Assembly: GCF_022230925.1 (NCBI RefSeq)
Contig: NZ_JAKKFH010000019.1
Coordinates: 124,001 to 188,000, forward strand
Direction of reading: 5' to 3'
DNA length: 64,000 bases
DNA from: Micromonospora alfalfae
Lineage (GTDB): Bacteria; Actinomycetota; Actinomycetes; Mycobacteriales; Micromonosporaceae
Below, one piece after another: positions 1 through 9,075 of this stretch (its first letter is position 1; every line of letters starts with the position of its first letter). A program made the position numbers and the translations under genes. The notes below the pieces were generated by a model. The model ran no database searches and had not been told where the DNA came from. It saw nothing but the letters and a program-made list of their open reading frames with translations.

Positions 1-597
1 CTCCTGCACCACCACTGTGCCGAACTCCGTCCGGAACAGCGAACCCGTCGGGCAGACATCCAGGCAGGCCGCATGGGTGCAGTGCTTGCACACATCCGAC
101 ATCATCAGCCAGCGGAAATCCGTCCGCCCCTCCGCGCCCGAGCCCCTCCCCGGTGGCTGCGCACCCGGCATCCCCAGAAACTCCGGTCCGCCCGACATGC
201 GGGCCGCCGCGGCGGGCGAGCCGGTGGGCAGGCCGGGGTCCGTTCCGGTGTCGGTGCTGGTACGCGCACCGGCCGCCGCCGTCACCGGGCTGATCGCCGG
301 CCCGTCCGGGTCCCCCGCGAACGCCGGAGTCGCCCAGCCGGCCGAACGGGGCTGCTCCACGAACGCGACGTGCCGCCACGAGTTCGCTGTCAGCGCGCCA
401 GTGTTGTCGTACGACATTCCCAGCAGGTCGAGCCCGCTCTCCGGGACACCGTTCCACTCCTTGCAGGCCACCTCGCACGCCTTACAGCCGATGCAGACGC
501 TGGTGTCGGTGAAGAACCCCATCCGCGGCGGCGGGTTCTCGTAGCCGGCGTCCGGTGCGGGGTCCAGCGGCCCGTACAGGGCGTTGGTGTGGGGCAT
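1..597 (-). CDS. Formate dehydrogenase beta subunit, 4Fe-4S ferredoxin-type (3' end outside window)
   Basis: This is the electron-transfer subunit that takes electrons from the molybdenum/tungsten formate dehydrogenase and passes them on through [4Fe-4S] clusters. The visible 199 codons show a first cluster motif CIGCKACEVAC at about residues 35-45 and a second, CKHCTHAACLDVC, at about 168-180. Between them is a Pro/Gly/Ala-rich stretch (about residues 85-155) that looks like a low-complexity insertion. The ATG lies two bases after the stop of the alpha subunit and GGAGG sits in the end of the upstream gene, so translation is coupled. The C-terminal half, which should hold the remaining clusters and possibly a membrane anchor, runs off the left edge. 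The family call is secure; the exact subtype (FdnH/FdoH-like) is inferred. Confidence 0.93.
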   Translation of the reverse strand, partial: MPHTNALYGPLDPAPDAGYENPPPRMGFFTDTSVCIGCKACEVACKEWNGVPESGLDLLGMSYDNTGALTANSWRHVAFVEQPRSAGWATPAFAGDPDGPAISPVTAAAGARTSTDTGTDPGLPTGSPAAAARMSGGPEFLGMPGAQPPGRGSGAEGRTDFRWLMMSDVCKHCTHAACLDVCPTGSLFRTEFGTVVVQE

Positions 598-599
598 GG

Positions 600-3500
600 T
601 CAGACCTCCTGGTCCGGGCCGCTGTCCGCGGAGTCGGTCGTGACCTGCGGTGGATAGTGCGGGTTGAGGTCGCCGGACCGTCGCCGGTAGTCGACGACGA
701 GAGCCAGCAGCTCGGCGCCTCGCGGGCGCCGCCCGGATCGGATGTCGCAGGTGCCGACCTTGCTCTCCTGGATCAGCACGTTCGGGTCCAGGCTGATGCC
801 GAACAGGTCGTTCGCCGAGTCACCGGTGACCAGACCCTCGAAACCGAAGTGGTACGGCAACCACACCTGGTGGATAACCCGACCGTCCACCCGCAACGGG
901 GTGAGCCGGTCGGTCACCAGCACCCGCGCCTCGACGGCCGCACGGGCGGTGACCAGGTGTGCCCACCCCAGGTGGGTGAGACCACGTTCGGCAGCCAACT
1001 CCGGCGACACCTCGACGAACATCTCCGGTTGCAGCTCCGCGAGCGGCGACACCGTCCGGCTCATCCCACCGGCGGTGTGGTGCTCGGTGAGCCGGCTGAC
1101 TGTGAACACGTACGGGAACACCTGGCTGTACGGTTCCGGCGGGCTCGGGTTGAGTGTGTTGATCGGGTGGGTGTAGACCTTGCGGGTCGGGTTGGCCTGC
1201 TGTCGGTAGAGCGGGTTGCGCACCGGCGACTCGACCGGCTCGTAGTGGGTGGGCATCGGTCCGTCGAGCACGCCGGTGGGCGCGTACAGCCAGCCTTTGC
1301 CGTCTCCCTGGAGGATGAACGGGTCGTCGCCGGCGATGCCCGCCACACCCGAGGCGCCGTGTTCCGGTCGGTAGGACGGCGGTTTGGTCTTTTCGAAGTC
1401 CGGCACGTCGTAGCCTGTCCACTCGCTCTTGTCCGCGTCCCACCAGACGTATCGTTTGCGCTCACTCCACGGGTTGCCGTCGGGGTCGGCGGAGGCACGG
1501 TTGTAGAGGATGCGCCGGTTCGCCGGCCACGCCCAACCCCACTCGGGCGCCACCAGGGACTGCTCCGAGCCGGGTTTGCGGCGGGCCGCCTGGTTGACGC
1601 CGTCGGCGTACACCCCGGTGTAGATCCAGCAACCGCCGACGGTGGAGCCGTCGTCCTTCATCTCGGTGAACGACGCCAGCGGCCGGCCGGTGGCCACGTC
1701 GTACCCGTTGATCTCGCGCAGCACCGCCTCGGCGCTCGGCTCGACGTTCGGGCCGTGCGTGGGGTAGTCCCAGGCGAGGTCGAGCAGCGCCCTGTCGCGT
1801 GGCTTCGTCGACGTCGCGAGCCGTTCCCGGATGACGCGACCGAGGTGGTAGAAGAACCAGAGTTCGGAGCGGGCGTCGCCTGGCGGCTCGACGGCCTTCT
1901 CCCGCCACTGCAACAGCCGTTGGGTCTGGGTGAAGGTGCCCTCCTTCTCCACGTGCGACGCGGCCGGTAGGAAGAACACCTCGGTGCGGCACCGTTCGGG
2001 TGCGATCTCGCCGGTCTCGATCTCCGGCGCGTTCTGCCAGAAGGTGGCGCTCTCGATCATGAACAGGTCCCGGACCACCAGCCAGTCGAGGTTAGCCATG
2101 CCGAGACGCTGCGCCCGGCCGTGCGCCGAACCGACAGCCGGGTTCTGCCCGAGCAGGAAGTAGCCCTTGATCTTCCCGTCGATCATGTCGAGCACCTGCT
2201 GGTAGGTGCCGTGGTCGCCGGTCATCCGCGGCATGTACCCGTAGCAGTAGTCGTTGTCGGCGGTGGCCGCGTCACCCCAGTACGCCTTGAGCAGGTTGAC
2301 GCCGTAGGTGCGGGCGTTGCCCCAGAAGCCCTTCTGCCCGGGGTGCGCAATGCTGTCCACCCACTTGTCCAGGGTCGGGTGCTCGGCGTGGTGGGGCATC
2401 GGCAGGTAGCCCGGCAGCAGGTTGAACAACGTCGGAATGTCGGTCGAGCCCTGGATGCTGGCGTGCCCGCGCAGCGCCATCACCCCGCCACCCGGGCGGC
2501 CCATGTTGCCCAGCAGGAGCTGGATGATCGCGCCGGTGCGGATGTACTGCACGCCGACGCTGTGCTGCGTCCAACCCACCGAGTAGACGAGCATGCCGGT
2601 GCGGTCCCGGCCGGAGTTCTCGGTCCACGCCCGGGCCAGTTCGAAGAACTTCTCCTGCGGGATGCCGCAGACCCGTTCCACCATCTCCGGGGTGTAGCGG
2701 GCGAAGTGCCGCTTGAGGATCTGGTAGACGCAGCGGGGGTGCTGCAACGTCTCGTCACGTTGGGTCTCGCCGCCGACCGGCGCGCCGTGCGACTCGTTCT
2801 CCAGTCCGGCCGCCGTCTCCCGCTGCGTCTCGCTGTCGCGGGTCGTCTGGTTCTGCGAGTGACCCTCGTACCGCCAACTGGCCTGGTCGTAGGTGGCGTT
2901 GTCGTCGTTGAAGCCGGAGAAGAGGCCGTGCATGTCCTCGGTGTCGGCGTACTCCTCGGTCACGATCGTCGCGGCGTTGGTGTAGGCGACGACGTACTCC
3001 CGGAAGTCCAGCTCGTTGTCGAGGATGTAGCGCACCACCCCGCCGAGCAGCGCGATGTCGGTGCCCGCGCGGATCGGCAGGTACGAGTCAGCCAGCGCGC
3101 TGGTACGGGTGAACCGCGGGTCGACGTGGAAGACCTTCGCCCCCCGACGCTTGGCCTCCATCACCCACTGGAAGCCCACCGGGTGCGCCTCGGCCATGTT
3201 CGAACCCTGGATGACGATGACGTCGGAGTTCGACAGGTCCTGCTGGTACTGGGTGGCGCCGCCACGACCGAAGCTGGTCCCCAGACCGGGGACGGTGGAG
3301 GAGTGTCAAATACGGGCCTGGTTCTCGATCTGCAACGCCCCCATCGCGGTGAACAACTTCTTGATGAGGTAGTTCTCCTCGTTGTCCAGCGTCGCCCCAC
3401 CCAGACTGGAGATACCCAGCGTCCGGTTGAGCGGTCGACCCTCGGCGTCGACGTCCTCCCAGGTCTCGTCCCGGGCGGCCAGGACCCGATCGGCGATCAT

Positions 3501-3875
3501 GTTCAGCGCCGTGTCGAGGTCGAGGTCCTCCCACTCGGTGCCGTACGGCCGGCGGTAGCGGACAGTGGTCTGCCGCAGCGGACTGGTGACCAGGCTCTTG
3601 CTCGCCGAACCCTTCGGGCAGAGCCGACCCCGCGAGATCGGGCTGTCCGGATCACCCTCGATCTGACTGACCTGCCCGTCCTTGACGAACACCCGCTGAC
3701 CACAACCCACAGCGCAGTACGGGCAGACGGAGCGCGCCATCGAATCGGCGGTATCGGTGCGGGCGGTGAGCGCGCGGGACCCGTCGGACTTCGCCGCGGC
3801 ACCCCGGCCCAGCGGGTCCGTGCCGGTGAGCTGGCGGTAGACCGGCCAGCCCTCGAACCAGCTGCGCACCCCCAT
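600..3875 (-). CDS. fdh: Selenocysteine-containing formate dehydrogenase alpha subunit
   Basis: This is the catalytic subunit that oxidises formate to CO2 at a bis-MGD Mo/W centre. Read through one in-frame TGA at 3308-3306 it is 1091 aa, close to the FdnG/FdoG class (about 1015 aa). Cys51, Cys54, Cys58 and Cys86 bind the N-terminal [4Fe-4S] cluster (CPYCAVGCG...RLCPKG). The TGA is codon 190 in the context ARI-TGA-HSSTVPGLGT, where FdnG has selenocysteine. Both flanks continue the same protein family without a gap. The ATG at 3875 has GGAAGG upstream; a GTG 13 codons earlier has no ribosome site. No RR-type Tat signal is seen, so the enzyme is probably cytoplasmic. It overlaps functionally with the beta gene just downstream. 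An automatic caller would split it in two or call it a pseudogene. Confidence 0.93.
3277..3308 (-). promoter_or_regulatory. Selenocysteine TGA codon and bacterial SECIS hairpin
   Basis: The TGA at 3308-3306 is followed after 12 bases by a 6-bp stem GTCCCC/GGGGAC (3293-3288 with 3282-3277) closing a five-base loop GGTCT. The loop GGUCU and its distance from UGA match the SelB-binding hairpin of E. coli fdhF. This supports recoding rather than a nonsense mutation. The selA, selB, selC and selD genes are not in this window. Confidence 0.88.
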
Positions 3876-3964
3876 CGCCGCACCTTCCCGACCTATCCCG
3901 CCAAATATGAACACTCTGACGTTAGATGAGGTGCCGGCCCGGTCGCAGCGAGATCACCAACAGT

Positions 3965-4008
3965 CATGCCTCCCCCGGCAGTGTGGTGCGAGGGCCGGGA
4001 GAGGCATG
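3965..4008 (-). terminator. Strong hairpin, probable terminator of the PrsW-like gene
   Basis: A 15-base inverted repeat (CATGCCTCCCCCGGC at 3965-3979 and GCCGGGAGAGGCATG at 3994-4008, one mismatch) lies just after the stop of the minus-strand membrane protease gene and before the formate dehydrogenase start. There is no T-run, as is common in actinomycetes. It may insulate the two genes. Confidence 0.6.
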
Positions 4009-4023
4009 GGAGTACGGCGCTGG

Positions 4024-4809
4024 TCAGTGCGGTTGCAGCTGGTCGCTGAAGGTCCGGTAGCGGCGCAGCTCCCAGAACAACCAGCCGATGCTGATGATCG
4101 CCAACACGACGAAGACCAGCGAACCGGAGAACGTGTCCCAAAGGGTGTGCAGGACGACGACACCCACGAACGTGCCGATGAACCCGAAGAGCCGAGCGAC
4201 GCTCGGGCTCGCCAGCAACGCCCAGAGCGCGCCGGCGGTCAGCCCGGTCCACGCGGTGTGACCGGCGGGCGCCGTCAGGCCCCGGATGAAGAGCGTCTGC
4301 TCCACCGCGCCGATGTTGCCCTGCGAACTCAGCAGCGCGCTGAAGGCGTAGCCCATCGTCTCCAGCGCGGCGAACCCCATGCCGGCGGCGATGCCGATGA
4401 TCAGCCCGTCGGAGGGCACCCGGCGGCGACGCTGGGCCACCACCGTGAACAGCAGCACCACCGGAACGATCAGCTTCGCCGACTCCTCGATCAACGCGAC
4501 GAACAGCATCGGCAGGGTGCCGAGGCCGCGCAGGGTGTCGTACTCAAGGGTGCCGGCGACCACAGTGCCGATCACACCGCCGAAGAACGCCGACGTCACC
4601 AGCACCGACGCCGGCACCTGCCACCGCCCGGTCCGGGCCTGCGCGAACGTCAGGAACGTCAACGGCACAAGCGTTGACCCGAGCAGGATCAACGCCGGTA
4701 CGAAGTTCGGATTCTTGGTGCTGACCAAGGTCCGCAGCACCGCCACATAGAGGATCAACCCGATGACGAGCACTCCGACCCACGCCCACCGGCGCCACCG
4801 ATCACGCAT
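4024..4809 (-). CDS. PrsW family intramembrane glutamic protease
   Basis: This 261-aa integral membrane protein has about eight hydrophobic segments and the PrsW signature motifs: EESAK at about residues 108-112, a helix with GFAALE ending at Glu150, His184 in PAGHTAWTG, and HTLWD with His221 and Asp225. PrsW of Bacillus cleaves an anti-sigma factor at a membrane site; here the substrate is unknown and no anti-sigma gene is adjacent. It is divergent from the small lipoprotein gene at 4938 and followed by a strong hairpin. The family is well supported by the conserved motifs, the physiological role is not. Confidence 0.88.
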   Translation of the reverse strand: MRDRWRRWAWVGVLVIGLILYVAVLRTLVSTKNPNFVPALILLGSTLVPLTFLTFAQARTGRWQVPASVLVTSAFFGGVIGTVVAGTLEYDTLRGLGTLPMLFVALIEESAKLIVPVVLLFTVVAQRRRRVPSDGLIIGIAAGMGFAALETMGYAFSALLSSQGNIGAVEQTLFIRGLTAPAGHTAWTGLTAGALWALLASPSVARLFGFIGTFVGVVVLHTLWDTFSGSLVFVVLAIISIGWLFWELRRYRTFSDQLQPH

Positions 4810-4923
4810 ACCGCGCAGTCTGGCGGACCACTGTTACGAAGACCAGCCCCGGCACCGAGATCCTGACGACCTCCCAGCGGCGACGTCAGCTGTCAGGGGA
4901 CGGCGATGCGCGCGAGTGATGGC

Positions 4924-4929
4924 TACGAT
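4924..4929 (+). promoter_or_regulatory. Likely -10 element (TACGAT), leaderless start
   Basis: TACGAT ends eight bases before the ATG at 4938, and no Shine-Dalgarno sequence intervenes. This spacing fits a leaderless transcript of the small lipoprotein gene. Confidence 0.45.
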
Positions 4930-4937
4930 CTGCGCCC

Positions 4938-5324
4938 ATGCGCCGCGGAGCACCGTTACTGTCACTCGTCGTCCTGCTCGCCCTTCCCGCCTGCACCTCG
5001 AAACCAGAGGAACCCGGGGACGTGGCGTTGACCGTCTTCCTCGACAACGACGTGACCGTGGCGCAGAAGGGCAGCGTGGAGCAGCAGCTCCGGTCGATGC
5101 CCAGTGTCACTGAGGTGTCCCTGGAAACCCGCGAGCAGGCGTACGAGCGCCTGCGCAAGCGGTGCCAGGGCAAGGGTGACCTGTCCACGCAGCTCCAACC
5201 GCAGATGACGCACGAGTCGTGGCGGTTCGAGATGCCCCTGAACGGACAAGGATCTGGCGTGGGCGAGCTGATGAGGCTCGACGGAGTCGACGGCGTACCC
5301 CTGGCCCCTCTGGCGATGCTGTAA
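4938..5324 (+). CDS. Small lipoprotein resembling the FtsX extracellular domain
   Basis: The 128-aa protein begins with a short signal ending in the lipobox LPAC (Cys19), so it should be a membrane-anchored lipoprotein. The mature part contains VFLDNDVTVAQKGSVEQQL, then SMPSVTEV, ETREQAYERLRKRC and a WRFEM segment. This pattern matches the extracellular domain of FtsX, the permease-like cell division protein that activates peptidoglycan hydrolases. No FtsX transmembrane region follows, so this is a free-standing version of that domain. Similar lipoproteins are known in actinomycetes but their function is not established. It is divergent from the PrsW-like gene, with about 130 bp between them. 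Confidence 0.75.
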   Translation: MRRGAPLLSLVVLLALPACTSKPEEPGDVALTVFLDNDVTVAQKGSVEQQLRSMPSVTEVSLETREQAYERLRKRCQGKGDLSTQLQPQMTHESWRFEMPLNGQGSGVGELMRLDGVDGVPLAPLAML

Positions 5325-5387
5325 CGCCTGCGGCATCCACTGCCATGGCTCCTGACTGCGAGCACGACCACAGCTCCTCGTCGTGCG

Positions 5388-5393
5388 TAGGCT
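5388..5393 (+). promoter_or_regulatory. Likely -10 element (TAGGCT), leaderless start
   Basis: TAGGCT followed by seven bases and the GTG at 5401. The position decides for the 5401 start over a GTG at 5383 that lies upstream of the hexamer. Confidence 0.45.
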
Positions 5394-5400
5394 CACGGCT

Positions 5401-6393
5401 GTGCGCCCGTTGCTGATCGCCGAGACAGTGATGACGCCGCCGACCGTCGTCGAGTGGCTGACCGGCACGGGGTTGTTGGCGTGGAGCCATCGTTCGCTGC
5501 GCGTGTTGCACTCGGACCTGACCGTCGCGCTGGCGTGGGAGTCCTCCGACGAGGACCCGAGCCTGGCCGTCGGCGTGGCTGCGGACCTGTCGCGGTTCGC
5601 GCTCGTGGGACCCCGCCAGGTGCAGGTCCGCAGCGCCGATGGCCGGGTCCTGTGGGAGGTCGACCACGGCACTGTCTTCTCGACAGGTTGGCCCCGGCCG
5701 AGTTGTCACCTGGCCGGGGACGACCTTCTCTGGTTGTTTCTGCCCGACGCTGCCGGCGACCAACTCGTCGTGTTGGACGCGTCCGGGGGCGGGTCCGAGG
5801 TGGACCGGCGCCCCCTTCAGACCGTTGAGGGCTTCGCCACATTCATCCTGGACGCCAATCGACAGCACGTCGGGCTGCATGTCGCTGTGGGATCGGAGAC
5901 CTGCCTCAGTTACCGCTGGACGACTGGCGATCGGCGGTTGGCCGCCGGGCAGAGCTTGAACGGCTGTCTGGCCGACATGAACGCCAGCGGGAGCTTCTAC
6001 CTCTCCATGCCGCACGGCAGCGGCCGGATCGCGATACGCGATGTCGCCGACGACAGTGCCCGGGTGGAGCGCCGCTACGACGACATCCCGGAGTTCGGCG
6101 ACTCCGACGACTACCGGATGCACGAGACCGCGGCCGTCGTATCCGACGACTGGGTCATTGTCGGCGTCGCGACCGACGAGGGTGACGCCGAGCAGCATCT
6201 CCTGCTTTCCACCCGCACGCTGCGCCCGCAGACCGTGCTGGAGTACGGCGTCGACATGCCCCAGAACTCGATCCGGTCCGCCGGTGGACACGGGCGGTGG
6301 ATGACGCACGACGCCCGCCTCGGGGTGCTCCGCCTCTGGCAGCTCCGGGAGCCACACACGGACGAGGTCGAGGGTCAACTGGCGCTGTGGTAG
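5401..6393 (+). CDS. Uncharacterised protein with WD/beta-propeller-like repeats
   Basis: This 330-aa protein has no signal peptide or membrane segment. It consists of repeated beta-rich stretches in which short strands alternate with DG, GD and LxW turns (for example SADGRVLWEVDHG, GDDLLWLFLPDAAGDQLVVLDASG and a closing LGVLRLWQLRE), as in cytoplasmic beta-propellers. I recognise no catalytic motif and no named family. The start at the GTG 5401 is chosen because a TAGGCT -10 hexamer sits seven bases upstream. It is convergent with the ABC permease gene, with nine bases between the two stops. Function unknown. Confidence 0.7.
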   Translation: MRPLLIAETVMTPPTVVEWLTGTGLLAWSHRSLRVLHSDLTVALAWESSDEDPSLAVGVAADLSRFALVGPRQVQVRSADGRVLWEVDHGTVFSTGWPRPSCHLAGDDLLWLFLPDAAGDQLVVLDASGGGSEVDRRPLQTVEGFATFILDANRQHVGLHVAVGSETCLSYRWTTGDRRLAAGQSLNGCLADMNASGSFYLSMPHGSGRIAIRDVADDSARVERRYDDIPEFGDSDDYRMHETAAVVSDDWVIVGVATDEGDAEQHLLLSTRTLRPQTVLEYGVDMPQNSIRSAGGHGRWMTHDARLGVLRLWQLREPHTDEVEGQLALW

Positions 6394-6402
6394 AGCTGTG
6401 GA

Positions 6403-8244
6403 TCAGGAGCCGCCGGGCTGCGCTCGACGATCCCACAGCACCAGGCCGGTGAGCAGCATCGCGACGCCCAGACCGACCATTGCCAACCCCACCGCCGTGT
6501 GCGCGCTCCCGCCCAGGTGACCGGCCACGATCCACCCGCTGTCGATTCCGAACGCCAGCGGCATCAACCCCTGCGGGATCACCGGAATCCACCCGACGGT
6601 CAGCAACCCCAGCGCCCACGCTGTCGACTTGTTCTCCCGATACCACTGCGCGTCCCACGTCAGCGGGAGCGCCGTCTCCGGGGGGCGGCTCCGCTGACCG
6701 GCCGCGGCGAGCACAGTCGTGCCGCGCCGGGCGAGCCGCTCGTCGGCCAACCACACGCCACCCCACCAGGCGGCGGCGCCTCCGAGCAGCCCGACCAGCG
6801 GCAACAGCGGCGCCACCGCCGACGGGCCCCAGAAGGCCAGGGCGAGCACCGGCGCGGCGGCGAGCAGCCCGGCCGCTGTGGCAACCAGCACGCTGACGAT
6901 GTCGGTCGGGTTGTCGGCCGCGGTCGGATGCCGCGGGTCGGCCACCGGGCGTACGCGCAGCAACGACACCCACACCGGCACCGACGCGCCCGCGCCGAGC
7001 AGGGCCGGCAGGGTGGAGAGTGCTGCCAGCGGGTCGACGTCGGGCGCGAGGAGGACACCGGCGACGGCAAGCAGCACCCCGATCGGGGTGACCAGCACCA
7101 GCCAGGCCACTGCCCGTCCCCGGACCTCCGCCCGTTCGCCGCCCGGTGTGGTGAGCGGCAGCCACAGCGCGGTGCCGTCCAGCCCGACCAGCCCGGCCGA
7201 CATCGCCGCCGCGCCGAGCACGGCGAGCGGCCCGGCCCACGGCAGCAGGAGGTCCACGTCGGACAGCAGCGGCAGCCCGGCGAGCAGCGCCCCGTACACC
7301 ACAGCGAACGCCAGATACTGCAACCGCAGCGGATGCCGCGTCCAGGCCCGCAACTCACGGCCCGCGACCGCCCGCGTCGCGGCCGGCACCCACGCCCACC
7401 ACTCGCGCTCAACCGCGGCCGTCGACGCCGCCACGGTCCGGCGCGGCCGGAACGCCGCGCCGGCGGCGATCACCCTTCGGACAAGCATGATGTACGCGGC
7501 GGCGCAGAGCGCCACGATTCCCACCAGGGTCGCCATCAGGCGCACCCCTTGCCCGGTTGGCCCGGTCACGGCGGCGACCGGCCAGGCGCTCGGCACGTAC
7601 GCCATGGCCCGGACCACCTCTCCCGGCGCTGCCACGAGCAGGACCGACACCCACGGGAAGACCGCCCAGAGCGACCCGGCGACACCCATCGCCGTACCGG
7701 TGAAGACGCCGGTGAGCAGCGCCCCGGCCGGACCGCCGGCGTGGCCGACGACCTCCAGCGCGATGGCCGAGCCGATCAGCCCGAGCAGCCAGAGCAGCAC
7801 CGCGCCGCCGGCGGTGACGAGGACCGCGACGGTGCCGTACCGGGTGGCGTGCACCGGCAGCGCGGCGAGTGCCACCAGCGAGACAGCCGGACCGATACCG
7901 ATCGCCGACGCGGCGAGCAGACCGATCGCGGCCGGAACCCCGCCGATCGGCTCCAACCGCAGGTGGGCCGGGCGGACCCGGCCACGACCGCCGCCGAGCA
8001 GCAGGGGCAACACGATCCAGCCGAGAACCCACGCCCCGGCGAGCAGGCCGAGTGTGTGCTGGTCACCGCGGAGCGCGTACCGGATCAACCAGGCGGCGGC
8101 GAGCAGACCGACCAGACCGGCCACCGTGGGGCCGGGGTGCTCGCGCAACGAGCGACGCAGCATCGTCGCGCGCATCCGGGCCGGTACCGCCATCGCGCCG
8201 AGGGTGCCGCCCAACCGGTCGGGGGCGGTCAGTTCCGCGCTCAT
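6403..8244 (-). CDS. ABC transporter permease
   Basis: The 613-aa protein has roughly twelve hydrophobic segments and no ATPase motif. It is coupled to the ATP-binding gene upstream by an ATGA overlap at 8241-8244, which also fixes the start at the ATG 8244 (MSAELTAPDRL) rather than at an upstream in-frame start inside the ATPase gene. The pair forms a typical two-gene ABC-2-like exporter of unknown substrate. The protein may carry two fused permease halves: the first about residues 50-290, the second about 300-613, separated by the soluble stretch around VEREWWAWVPAATRAVAG. No regulator is adjacent. Confidence 0.85.
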   Translation of the reverse strand: MSAELTAPDRLGGTLGAMAVPARMRATMLRRSLREHPGPTVAGLVGLLAAAWLIRYALRGDQHTLGLLAGAWVLGWIVLPLLLGGGRGRVRPAHLRLEPIGGVPAAIGLLAASAIGIGPAVSLVALAALPVHATRYGTVAVLVTAGGAVLLWLLGLIGSAIALEVVGHAGGPAGALLTGVFTGTAMGVAGSLWAVFPWVSVLLVAAPGEVVRAMAYVPSAWPVAAVTGPTGQGVRLMATLVGIVALCAAAYIMLVRRVIAAGAAFRPRRTVAASTAAVEREWWAWVPAATRAVAGRELRAWTRHPLRLQYLAFAVVYGALLAGLPLLSDVDLLLPWAGPLAVLGAAAMSAGLVGLDGTALWLPLTTPGGERAEVRGRAVAWLVLVTPIGVLLAVAGVLLAPDVDPLAALSTLPALLGAGASVPVWVSLLRVRPVADPRHPTAADNPTDIVSVLVATAAGLLAAAPVLALAFWGPSAVAPLLPLVGLLGGAAAWWGGVWLADERLARRGTTVLAAAGQRSRPPETALPLTWDAQWYRENKSTAWALGLLTVGWIPVIPQGLMPLAFGIDSGWIVAGHLGGSAHTAVGLAMVGLGVAMLLTGLVLWDRRAQPGGS

Positions 8245-9005
8245 CGTGCCCCGGTCAGCCAGTCCAGACCGGCGCTGCCGGAGGTTTCGGCGCCGACCAA
8301 CTCGACGAACCGGTCCTCCAGGCTGCTGCCGGCGGCGACCTCGGTGACCGTCCCGGCGGCGACCACCCGGCCCTGATGGATCACGGTGACCTCGTCGCAT
8401 ATCTGCTCGACGAGCAGCATCGAGTGGGTGGACAGCACGCAGGTGCCGCCGCCGGCCACGAACCGGCGCAGCACCCGGCGGATGGTGGCCGCGGAGACCG
8501 GGTCGACCGCCTCGAACGGTTCGTCGAGCACGAGCAGCCGGGGCGCGTGCAGCAGCGCCTGGGCGAGGCCGAGCTTCTTGCGGGTGCCGGTGGAGCAGTC
8601 GGCCAACGGGGTGCCGGCGCCCTTGGCCAGGCCGAGCACCTCGATCAGCTCGGCGGCACGGTCGGTGGCCGCAGCCCGGGGCAGCCCGCGCAGGCCGGCG
8701 CTGTAGCGCAGCAGTTCGGCGCCGGTGAGGCGTTCGGGGAAGTCGAGGCCGTCGGGCAGCACGCCGGTCAGCGCGCGGGTCCTACGGCGGTCGCGCAGCG
8801 CGTCGTGGCCGAGGATCCGGATCTGCCCGGAGTCCGGGGTGACCAGACCGACTGCGATCCCGATGGTGGTGGACTTGCCGGCGCCGTTGGGCCCGACAAT
8901 GCCGTGGAAGGTGCCGGGGTGCACGGTCAGATCGACGCCGTCCACAGCGCGATGCGCCGCGAAGGTCTTGACCAGGCCACGGATCTCGAGTGCCGGGGGG
9001 ATCAC
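8241..9005 (-). CDS. ABC transporter ATP-binding protein
   Basis: This 254-aa nucleotide-binding subunit energises the permease encoded immediately downstream. Walker A is GPNGAGKST near residue 38, Walker B is LLVLDEPF, and the H-loop is STHSM. The signature motif reads STGTRKKLGLAQAL instead of LSGGQ, a degenerate form seen in some exporter ATPases. The GTG start is preceded after six bases by TATGCT (9012-9017), a good leaderless -10 element. It is probably transcribed with the permease as a two-gene unit. The substrate cannot be told from the sequence. Confidence 0.9.
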   Translation of the reverse strand: MIPPALEIRGLVKTFAAHRAVDGVDLTVHPGTFHGIVGPNGAGKSTTIGIAVGLVTPDSGQIRILGHDALRDRRRTRALTGVLPDGLDFPERLTGAELLRYSAGLRGLPRAAATDRAAELIEVLGLAKGAGTPLADCSTGTRKKLGLAQALLHAPRLLVLDEPFEAVDPVSAATIRRVLRRFVAGGGTCVLSTHSMLLVEQICDEVTVIHQGRVVAAGTVTEVAAGSSLEDRFVELVGAETSGSAGLDWLTGAR

Positions 9006-9075
9006 GCGCCGAGCATAGGTGACAGTGCACGACGGCGTGGCCCACTGCTCGGACCTCCACAGCGGTCGGACACCC

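Noticed and set aside
3197..3914. Formate dehydrogenase split by a stop into two genes or a pseudogene
   Set aside because: The stop is TGA at the selenocysteine site, with a SECIS hairpin right after it and intact sequence on both sides.
555..3929. Long plus-strand frames opposite the formate dehydrogenase gene
   Set aside because: They are mirror frames of a GC-rich gene, rich in Arg, Gly and Val, with no family resemblance and no ribosome sites.
6499..8376. Two long plus-strand frames opposite the ABC permease
   Set aside because: Low-complexity Arg/Pro/Thr translations antisense to a clear membrane protein; the permease frame fits codon bias and family.
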